From Acanthopleura granulata (lineage: Eukaryota; Mollusca; Polyplacophora; Chitonida; Chitonidae): DNA of 64,000 nucleotides. Below, in pieces: positions 26,401-38,400 of the stretch. The stretch is from contig JABBOT010000033.1 in NCBI GenBank assembly GCA_016165875.1, positions 973,357-1,037,356 on the forward strand, given 5' to 3'. Both the position numbers and the translations under genes were made by a program. The notes beneath the pieces were generated by a model. That model was not told where the DNA came from. It saw only the letters and a list, made by a program, of their open reading frames with translations, and did no database searches. Each line of letters opens with the position of its first letter. Position 1 is the stretch's first letter.

Positions 26401-29400
26401 GATAATCTACAGAGATTTTCAAAAAAAGTTGATAAAAACACCACAAAACCACACCTCATAGATATACTGATAAATAACACAATAACAATGATTTGTTATC
26501 AAGATCAGCACACTACCTTACCCTGGACTATCATCGCTGAAAAAGAAATCAGCTGTTGAACTACATTTCTTTCAAATGTTTATAAACTTTCGCCTTTGTT
26601 TTGATCAAGTCTGCAGGAAGTTTTTTATTTTCTTCAAAATGTCATTTCTTGTGCGGTGTAATTTCCAGATGACGGCACAACATAGAGCCGCCGCTGTCAT
26701 TGTGGTTGCTATCTGCATATCTATTACACTTCCTTTCTTGTGCAATAGGTTTGAGATGTGGTCATGATTTGCAGTTGGGATCAGTGTATGTCACACCTTT
26801 TGCAATTGTAGTCGCAATTGTGGTTGTAGTTTGCAATTTGTGGTATGTGGTTTGCATATCTTTTATACTTCTTTTCTCTTTTCTTCTTTATATACACTTA
26901 AGACATGCACAATCACATTAACACATCCCCTTTCTATTCTATTTCCAAATTTCCTAATTTATTTACCCTTTTCAAAAAACTACAAGTTCTCTTAATATAT
27001 TAAACCCAATCTTTCAACAGCAAGATAACATTACTGTACATGCAAAACCAATATACTTGAAGGATTGTATTTATTTATCTATCACTATTATATGAATGTA
27101 TATTTTTCTATAAAGATGGGTAAGTCAATCTCTTAAAAGGTAATACACTTTAAATCTTTCTATCCTTTCATTTGATATTTCTACAACAGAAAAACAGATA
27201 TCCCTATTCTAATTAACAATCATGTTCTATCACTAATCACTACAATGTTCTACACTCCAAGACTTCCTCTCAAATTTAAACATAAGAGAAACCCAAACCT
27301 CACCTCCTTTTCACGAGGGCTTCCTGCTGCTTGTTGGAGATCTTGATGATATCTTCACGAAAAGTTTCCCGGGTTGACCTCGACGCCTTCACATTTTTCT
27401 CCTCCAGGTAGCTCGCAGGCACCCAGCCCTGTTTCGAAGGGGTGGTTTTCGTGGGTTTCGTGCGGACCAGCCACTTTTCGGTGTTTTCCATGTCCAACAC
27501 CTCAACGAATTGGCCTTCCGAAAGTTTGAGGCTGGCAGTGGCACCATCAGGTGGATTGTAGTCCGCCACAGCAACGTACAGAGGGTAGTGCTGCACAACA
27601 GCAACGTACAGAGAGTAGTGCAACGTACAGAGGGTAGTGCTGCACAACAGCAATGTACAGAGGGTAGTGCTGCACAACAGCAACATACAGAGAGTAGTGC
27701 AACGTACAGAGGGTAGTGCTGCACAACAGCAACGTACAGAGGGAAGTGCTGCACAACAGCAACGTACAGAGGGTAGTGCTGCACAACAGCAACGTACAGA
27801 CGGAAGTGCTGCACAACAGCAACGTACAGAGGGTAGTGCTGCACAACAGCAACATACAGAGAGTAGTGCAACGTACAGAGGGTAGTGCTGGACAACAGCA
27901 ACGTACAGAGGGTAGTGCTGCACAACAGCAACGTACAGAGGGAAGTGCTGCACAACAGCAACATACAGAGGGTAGTGCTGCACAACAGCAACGTACAGAG
28001 GGAAGAGCTGCACAACAGCAACGTACAGAGGGTAGTGCTGGACAACAGCAACGTACAGAGGGTAGTGCTGCACAACAGCAACGTACAGAGGGAAGAGCTG
28101 CACAACAGCAACGTACAGAGGGTAGTGCTGGACAACAGCAACGTACAGAGGGTAGTGCTGGACAACAGCAACGTACAGAGGGTAGTGCTGCACAACAGCA
28201 ACATACAGAGAGTAGTGCAACGTACAGAGGGTAGTGCTGGACAACAGCAACGTACAGAGGGTAGTGCTACACAACAGCAACGTACAGAGGGTAGTGCTGC
28301 ACAACAGCAACATACAGAGAATAGTGCAACGTACAGAGGGTAGTGCTGGACAACAGCAACGTACAGAGGGTAGTGCTGCACAACAGCAACGTACAGAGGG
28401 AAGTGCTGCACAACAGCAACATACAGAGGGTAGTGCTGCACAACAGCAACGTACAGAGGGAAGAGCTGCACAACAGCAACGTACAGAGGGTAGTGCTGCA
28501 CAACAGCAACGTACAGAGGGTAGTGCTGGACAACAGAGGGTAGCAACGTACAGAGGGAAGAGCTGCACAACAGCAACGTACAGAGGGTAGTGCTGGACAA
28601 CAGCAACGTACAGAGGGTAGTGCTGGACAACAGCAACGTACAGAGGGAAGTGCTGCACAACAGCAACATACAGAGGGTAGTGCTGCACAACAGCAACGTA
28701 CAGAGGGAAGAGCTGCACAACAGCAACGTACAGAGGGTAGTGCTGGACAACAGCAACGTACAGAGGGTAGTGCTGTACAACAGCAACATACAAAGGGAAG
28801 TGCTGTACAACATGAGGCAAAGGCTCACTCGTTAATTTAAGAAAGCCACTTTCTCAGATTTTTACATATAATCATTTCTAATTAAATTCCCAAACTTTTT
28901 CTTCTCAAAGTTTTAATTCTGTCCAATTCTGTTCATTAACTAAATGAACTGTAGTCAAGAGAGCCTTCCATTTTAATTCTTACTTACATAAGTATTTAGT
29001 TAACATCACAATGTATGTTACTCAGTCACAGAATGAAGACACATATATATATATATATATGAGGTCCTTGACCCTACATATTTTCATAAACAGTCCCAGA
29101 GTGACTATGTAATGATTTCCCAGACAGGGCTATGGCCATGCGAAATCCTATATCCCCTTTCCTCGCTTGAAGCATGCCATTCTACAACAGTGAAAGCAAT
29201 GCCAGGTGAACATTTCAAATGCCTTACAGTGTGCTAGAGCTTATGCACTGTGGAAATTTACCCAGTCCCCGCGGTTTTCGTCCAATCAGAAGAAAGTAGA
29301 ATAATGTGGATATGCCTGTATGAATCTGATAGTTATTTATGATTTAAACTTTAGTCAAATGTGGTAATATATGAAGCTCCGGGTAAAATCTGGTTTTATG

Positions 29401-32400
29401 AAGTCGGAGGTGAAATATAGTTGTATAAAGCTGAGGTCAAATCTGGCTGTATAAAGTCAGAGGTCAAAAATAGCTGTATGAAGTCAGAGGTTAAATACAG
29501 CTGTTGGAAGTCAGAGGTCAAATACAGCTGTATGGAGTGAGAGGTTAAATCTGGCTGTATGAAGTCAAAGGCCAAATACCGCTATATGAAGTCAAAGGTT
29601 AAATATGACTGTTTGAAGTAAGACGCCAACTATGGGTGTGTGAAGTCAGAGCTCTAGTCTGGCTGTATGAAATGGGAGGTTAAATTTGGTTGTATGAAGT
29701 GGGAGGTCAAATATGGCTGTATGAAGTGGGAGGTCAAATTTGGCTGTATGATGTCAGGTCAAATCTGGCTGTAGCAAGTCAGAGGTCTAACCTGGCTGAA
29801 TGAAGTTGGAGGTCAAATCTGGCTGTATGAAGTTGGAGGTCAAATATCACTATATGAAGTCAGAGGTCAAATAGTGCTGAATGAGGTCAGAGGAATTTTT
29901 TTAAAGCGAATAATGTGGATGTGCATGTCTGAGGCTGACCGCCATCAATAGCTGTTTGATGTCAGAGGCATGCATCGCTGTATGATATCAGAGGTCAACT
30001 CTGACTGTATTAGGAAAGGTTACATGTCGTTATGTTAGGTCATGAGTCCACCACGGTTTCGGAAGGTCGGGGGCACGAGATGTAGATCACTCGCCGAAAG
30101 TGGTGCTATCCGATGTCAAAAGGTATTAGGTTAGACGTTAAATATGGCTGTATGAAGTCATGGGTCAAATCTGTTTGTTTGAAGTCAGCATGTCAAATCT
30201 GGCTGTATGCAGTCAAAGATCAAATCTGGCTGTATTATGTCAGAGGTCAAATACAGCTGAATCAAGTTTGAGATCAAATGTGGCTGCATCAAGATTAAGG
30301 TCAAATATGGCTAAATGAGGTCGGACGCCAAAGGAGGTTGTATGAAATCTGGCTGTATGAAGTCAGGGGTCAAATCTGGTTGTATGAAGTCAGGGGTCAA
30401 ATTTGGCTGTATGAAGTCAGAGGTCAAATCTGGCTGTATGAAGTCAGGGGTCAAATCTAGCTGCATGAAGTCAGAGGTCAAATCTGGCTGTATGAAGTCA
30501 GGGGTCAAATCTGGCTGTATGAAGTCAGAGGTCAAATCTGGCTGCATGCAATCAAAGACCAAATCTAACTGTATGACGTCAAACCTCTGGTGTCCTCACG
30601 GAATCCTCTTCCCCAGAAGAACCAGCATCTTCAGACTTCTTTCTGCTCAACTGGCGCTTCACAGTCTTTGACTGGACCCCTGAGAAAAAAACAACAACAA
30701 CAAACAGAGACTAAGTATGCACATTTCCACCTGGTTTCTAGAACTTGATTTGAGGCTGAGCGAAAATAAAAAAAAAAACTTCCACATAAAATTTTAATGA
30801 AATCAGAAAATACCTGGAGCACTTATTGCATGAAAACCAAAAAATGAATGAGAATCATAATAAATTTATATAAAAAAAAAAACCTCAGCAGAGATTTCAA
30901 AATTATTTCATTTAAGGACCTCTGTAATTCAGTTCGTTACTGCACTAGTGCAGCGTAATGACCCAGAAGCCTCCCATCACTGTGGTCGCTGTGGGTTCAT
31001 GTACAGCTGATGCTCGCCTCCTCTCAAGCCGTACCTGGGAAGGTCAGCCAGCAACTTGCGGCTGGTCGAGCATTTTCCCAGGGCTATGCCCGGCTTCCTC
31101 CCACCATAATGCGGGCCGCCGTCATGTAAGTGAAATATTCTTGATTATGGTGTAAAACACTAATCCAATGAATAAATAAATAAATAAAAGTTTCATCTGA
31201 ATATGGGGAAGGCCATCCTTACAAATAACTTTGCTGGGCGTAACCCGGCCCTTCCTCCCCAATATGGCCTTACTCAAAAGTTTTCACTGCTATTTTGACA
31301 AAACTTCTCTTGAAAATTTTTCTTTCCGAGCAAATTTCTTTTTCCACATAAATCCCTATCTTTTTCAACAGCCAGTAAAAAAAAAAAAAAAGAATTCCCT
31401 ACTGAATGACCCTATTTTTGTTTCTCATATGGTCCAGTTATGCCCAACAAACAGTTTTTTTAAGATGGCCTAGTCAGGTTACTGTGTGGATAAAACCAAG
31501 TTGAAACCAAAGGAAACCATATTGTAACAAGGCTAAGCCTCTATGAAACCGCTGTATCTGAACAACATCCTGTGCTCTGTAACAGATGAAAGAAACTATT
31601 ATAACAAAATCTTCTACCAACCTTCCATTTTCTTGGATTCCTCGGCCTTCAACAGACTGACTGGAACGTAGCAGACCTGAAACATAGATGACCTGCAGTG
31701 TTAAGTATCAAGAGCAACCTGCCAATGCTTCATGGATTACAATGACCGAAAAAAAAAGAACAAAAAGTTCACTTGCAAGACAATTCATGTAACACCGTCA
31801 AATCCAGACTGAGTCTATTCAATCAGTACAGACAATCTGGTGGTTAGTGTGGTCAGCCAGTGGTGTGCCTGTAGTACAAATGTAGCCTCTGGAATGTTTA
31901 TTGCATTCACAAATGCTCCAGTTTGTTTGTTCACCGTAAGAAAGACTACATCAAAAGAGCAGCACTATCAGTAGATTTATTTATTTATTTATTGGATTGG
32001 TGTTTTACACTGTACCTAAGAATATTTCACTTATACGATGGCGGCCAGCATTATTGTGGGAGGAAACTAGGCAGAGCCCAGGGGAAACCCAAGACCATCC
32101 TTGTTGCTGGCAGATCTTTCCACGTTTCCCAGCATGAGCTGGGCTTGAACTCACAGTGACCCCAAATAGGAAACAGTTCAAACTGAAATACTGATTGAAT
32201 CATCAGTGCTCAGGGTTGTACTTGTAAGCACAATTTATTTAGTTGAAAGAGGGTCAGTCTGAATGAAGTGGAGTAAACCACCAACCTTTGGCAATAAACT
32301 GACAAGATTCCCACAGGTTTTGTCTTAGAGTAGTGACAGAAAGTGAACACCATATTGGTGGCAGACATCATTCTGTAATGAATTTCATTTGTTTATTCAT

Positions 32401-35400
32401 TTATTTGATTGGTGTTTTACGCCGTACTCAAGAATATTTCACTTATACGACGACGACCAGCATTATTGTGGGAGGAAACCAGGCAGAGTCCGGGGGAAAC
32501 CCACAACCATCGGCAGACCTTCCCACATACAGTCAAAGAGGATGCCAGCATGAGCTGGTCTTGAACTCTCAGCAACTGCATTGGTGAGAACTAGGCACAA
32601 AATGACTTTAAAAATTGCATAGCAAATCTGCTAATCAAGAAGTAAAATCAATAAACATTTCTCAAAATTCATTGGCAATATCATCAAATAAATTTAAGGC
32701 ACACTGACACTATATTAGTATAAAATCATCTACACCAGATACAGACAGTAATTTCATTATGTGTCTAATTACATATACCAGTACAGTGTAATCCAGATTT
32801 TATGTTTATGTTTAATCAGAAGATGAAGAAACGTGAGTAACAGTTGATACAATGATACATTCCAGTGATTTCAATTCAGTCATTTCAGTGGCAGGCTAAC
32901 ATCAACAATATCAGTTACAGCCACGATCATGCGTTTTAACTTCATTTATCGGTGTTAACGCTTGACAAATGCATTTTGACACGGCTTGAATTGAAAGCTC
33001 AAATGAAGGCGGCGCTTACCGTAGTCACACCTGCAGGTGGCGCATTCACGTAAGTGGCGCATTCATGTAATTGGCGCATTCATGTAATTGGCGCATTCAT
33101 GTAATTGGCGCATTCATGTAAGGGGTGCATTCACGTAAGTGGCGCATTCATGTAATTGGCGCATTCATGTAATTGGCGCATTCATGTAAGGGGTGCATTC
33201 ATGTAAGGGGTGCATTCATGTAACTCGCGCATTCACATAAGTGGTGCATTCAAGAAGCAAATTTTTGTACAAAATACACGTTTCGCATTTTTGCTCGCAG
33301 CACTGAAAAATACACTGCATTTCAGCAGTTTGGGGTCGCAAACTGCGCTGCAATACCACTTATTTTGCACCTTTCGAGAGGCACTGAGGTTATTACAACT
33401 ACACTAGCACGCTAACTCCCTTAGCACTCCATAAACTTCAGGTAAAGCCGATTAAATGACAAAACAAGAGCTGTCGACTGCCTAATGACAAAAATGCTCA
33501 AGAAGATTCCTCATCCACAACCAGGAAGAACTCCAAAAAGTTCTCGTGTTCATGCGCCTGGAGAAAAGACTTCTGCTTTTCCACCCAAATGAAGGGCGAA
33601 TTTCGAAGTAAAAGGATAAGGTCCAAGAAATTAAGTGCAGTTTCAATTACTGTAACTGACCTAAAATTTCATCCAAAAAAGTGCATCTTTAGAGATCCAA
33701 TAAATGTCATGAAATATTATTTCTGCTTATGAACCTCATATTTTTCCAGCAGGGTGTCATCCAATCTTCCACACAAACCTCAAAACAACTTTCTAAAATC
33801 CATACAACTCTCAGAATCAGTAAAAATAATTTTACGTCATTTAAATTAAATTTACGCTAACTACATGTAACCTATGAAAATGTCACTTATCCAATAAGAT
33901 AGAAGTGACCAGATGACCTTGAACCTGACCTTCTCTTTATCGGCCTGTTTCCGCACCAGCCACTTGTCCTTGTTCATGGTATCCAGAACCTCCACTGTTT
34001 CGCCTTCCTTCAGACTGAAATCTGTGGCTGCGTCCTTATGGTCTGACAGCAAGGTGTAGGCCTTCATGAACAGCTCCTGGAAATCCACAGAACAGATAAT
34101 GTAAGGAATTCTGATGATCTTAGAACTGGTAGCAATTAAGTCCACCAAAGAGCTCACCTGTAGCAGACACATAACCTAAATCTTCCACAAATTTCGACCA
34201 GTAAAGTATAAATTTAGTTGCAGTTTCAGGATACAATTTGTAAGATTTTGAAGACCAAATATTGTATTAATCAGGTAGGTTCATTACATATTTTTGAACG
34301 TCAAAGAAATTATAAAGCAACCTACCCAGATCAGATAAGATTCCTTTAATATGCCAAAACATGCCCTATATCTGTAGTTGAATTTGCTGAGGATTAAGGG
34401 TGAACGCAAAACTTAACCTTGATGACAACACTTGAGGTATCCCATACATATAAGCTACACCTAACTATGTACGGGCTAGTTAAAATGTTAGCTACAACGG
34501 CTATCACGAAGCTTGATGGAGACACTTGAGGTATCGCATACATATAAGCTACACCTAACTATGTACGGGCTAGTTAAAATGTTAACTACAACGGCTATCA
34601 CGAAGCTTGATGGAGACACTTGAGGTATCCCATACATATAAGCTACACCTAACTATGTACGGGCCAGTTAAAATGTTAACTACAACGGCTATCACGAAGC
34701 TTGATGGAGACACTTGAGGTATCCCATACATATAAGCTACACCTAACTATGTACGGGCCAGTTAAAATGTTAGCTACAACGGCTATCACGAAGCTTGATG
34801 GAGACACTTGAGGTATCCCATACATATAAGCTACACCTAACTATGTACGAGCCAGTTAAAATGTTAACTACAACGGCTATCACGAAGCTTGATGGAGACA
34901 CTTGAGGTATCCCATACATATAAGCTACACCTAACTATGTACGGGCCAGTTAAAATGTTAACTACAACGGCTATCACGAAGCTTGATGGAGACACTTGAG
35001 GTATCTCATACATATAAGCTACACCTAACTATGTACGGGCTCGTTAAAATGTTAACTACAACGGCTATCACGAAGCTTGATGGAGACACTTGAGGTATCG
35101 CATACATATAAGCTACACCTAACTATGTACGGGCTGGTTAAAATGTTAGCTACAACGGCTATCACGAAGCTTGATGGAGACACTTGAGGTATCCCATACA
35201 TATAAGCTACACCTAACTATGTACGAGCCAGTTAAAATGTTAGCTACAACGGCTATCACGAAGCTTGATGGAGACACTTGAGGTATCCCATACATATAAG
35301 CTACACCTAACTATGTACGAGCCAGTTAAAATGTTAACTACAACGGCTATCACGAAGCTTGATGGAGACACTTGAGGTATCCCATACATATAAGCTACAC

Positions 35401-38400
35401 CTAACTATGTACGGGCCAGTTAAAATGTTAACTACAACGGCTATCACGAAGCTTGATGGAGACACTTGAGGTATCTCATACATATAAGCTACACCTAACT
35501 ATGTACGGGCTAGTTAAAATGTTAGCTACAACGGCTATCACAAAGCTTGATGGAGACACTTGAGGTATCGCATACATATAAGCTACACCTAACTATGTAC
35601 GGGCTGGTTAAAATGTTAGCTACAACGGCTATCACGAAGCTTGATGGAGACACTTGAGGTATCCCATACATATAAGCTACACCTAACTATGTACGGGCTA
35701 GTTAAAATGTTAACTACAACGGCTATCACGAAGCTTGATGGAGACACTTGAGGTATCCCATACATATAAGCTACACCTAACTATGGACGGGCCAGTTAAA
35801 ATGTTAACTACAACGGCTATCACGAAGCTTGATGGAGACACTTGAGGTATCGCATACATATAAGCTACACCTAACTATGTACGGGCCAGTTAAAATGTTA
35901 GCTACAACGGCTATCACGAAGCTTGATGGAGGCACTTGAGGTATCGCATACATATAAGCTACACCTAACTATGTACGAGCCAGTTAAAATGTTAGCTACA
36001 ACGGCTATCACGAAGCTTGATGGAGACACTTGAGGTATCCCATACATATAAGCTACACCTAACTATGTACGAGCCAGTTAAAATGTTAACTACAACGGCT
36101 ATCACGAAGCTTGATGGAGGCACTTGAGGTATCGCATACATATAAGCTACACCTAACTATGTACGAGCCAGTTAAAATGTTAGCTACAACGGCTATCACG
36201 AAGCTTGATGGAGACACTTGAGGTATCCCATACATATAAGCTACACCTAACTATGTACGAGCCAGTTAAAATGTTAACTACAACGGCTATCACGAAGCTT
36301 GATGGAGACACTTGAGGTATCCCATACATATAAGCTACACCTAACTATGTACGGGCTAGTTAAAATGTTAACTACAACGGCTATCACGAAGCTTGATGGA
36401 GACACTTGAGGTATCCCATACATATAAGCTACACCTAACTATGGACGGGCCAGTTAAAATGTTAACTACAACGGCTATCACGAAGCTTGATGCAGACACT
36501 TGAGGTATCCCATACATATAAGCTACACCTAACTATGGACGGGCCAGTTAAAATGTTAACTACAACGGCTATCACGAAGCTTGATGCAGACACTTGAGGT
36601 ATCCCATACATATAAGCTACACCTAACTATGGACGGGCCAGTTAAAATGTTAACTACAACGGCTATCACGAAGCTTGATGGAGACACTTGAGGTATCCCA
36701 TACATATAAGCTACACCTAACTATGGACGGGCCAGTTAAAATGTTAACTACAACGGCTATCACGAAGCTTGATGGAGACACTTGAGGTATCCCATACATA
36801 TAAGCTACACCTAACTATGTACGGGCTAGTTAAAATGTTAACTACAACGGCTATCACGAAGCTTGATGGAGACACTTGAGGTATCCCATACATATAAGCT
36901 ACACCTAACTATGTACGGGCCAGTTAAAATGTTAACTACAACGGCTATCACGAAGCTTGATGGAGACACTTGAGGTATCTCATACATATAAGCTACACCT
37001 AACTATGGACGGGCCAGTTAAAATGTTAACTACAACGGCTATCACGAAGCTTGATGGAGACACTTGAGGTATCGCATACATATAAGCTACACCTAACTAT
37101 GTACGGGCCAGTTAAAATGTTAGCTACAACGGCTATCACGAAGCTTGATGGAGGCACTTGAGGTATCGCATACATATAAGCTACACCTAACTATGTACGA
37201 GCCAGTTAAAATGTTAGCTACAACGGCTATCCGCGGCTTGATGGAGACGCGGGGTATCCCACGCCCATATACTACACCCTAACTATATGCGAGCCCCGGT
37301 TAAAATGTTAACTACAACGGCTATCACGAAGCTTGATGGAGACACTTGAGGTATCGCATACATATAAGCTACACCTAACTATGTACGGGCCAGTTAAAAT
37401 GTTAGCTACAACGGCTATCACGAAGCTTGATGGAGACACTTGAGGTATCCCATACATATAAGCTACACCTAACTATGTACGAGCCAGTTAAAATGTTAAC
37501 TACAACGGCTATCACGAAGCTTGATGGAGACACTTGAGGTATCTCATACATATAAGCTACACCTAACTATGTACGGGCTAGTTAAAATGTTAGCTACAAC
37601 GGCTATCACAAAGCTTGATGGAGACACTTGAGGTATCCCATACATATAAGCTACACCTAACTATGTACGGGCTGGTTAAAATGTTAGCTACAACGGCTAT
37701 CACGAAGCTTGATGGAGACACTTGAGGTATCCCATACATATAAGCTACACCTAACTATGTACGGGCTAGTTAAAATGTTAACTACAACGGCTATCACGAA
37801 GCTTGATGGAGACACTTGAGGTATCGCATACATATAAGCTACACCTAACTATGTACGGGCTAGTTAAAATGTTAGCTACAACGGCTATCATGAAGTATAA
37901 GGTCTAACCCATGTATTTTCACACCACATTTGCATACTTATTTACAAGTGGTATTTAATTCAACTACTGTATTTACACAATGGATTCTCTCACAACATTC
38001 CAAGGCCTGAAATAAGTTTGATTACATTTACCACATATGTATTTTAAGCATCAATATATTCGATTCACACACAGCTATTACAACCGAGTTCTATTTCAGC
38101 TTTGTACTTACATCAAGAGTTTCACCCTCTGCTTTCAAGGCAGTTGTCTCGCCTGAGATACTCTCCTGCCCAGGGGCAGCTGTCGAACACAAAATGTAAG
38201 ACATGAATGTTTCCTCCCCTCGTATCAGGTCAACATGGAATACATCAAAAACTTTAAGCTCAAAATTTGGAAACAATAAAATAAATCAATAAAATTCACA
38301 TAGAAGCAATGTTATCATCCTGTATGGATTGGACTATTGCATGTACACAATGTCAGCATAAATCTGTAATGAAAGCTGTAGAGTTAGAATGAAAAATACT

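Noticed and set aside
27389..28828. Leu/Cys/Ser-rich and Gln/Asn-rich open frames on both strands
   Set aside because: Products of the stop-free 30-bp array. Only the last 287 bases on the minus strand are supported as exon x12.
30315..30671. Plus-strand frame of repeated M-K-S-G-C/V units
   Set aside because: Translation of the 27-bp array continuing antisense through exon x11.
34418..37895. CRISPR-like regular repeats
   Set aside because: Units are contiguous without unique spacers and the locus is eukaryotic; a tandem satellite explains it.
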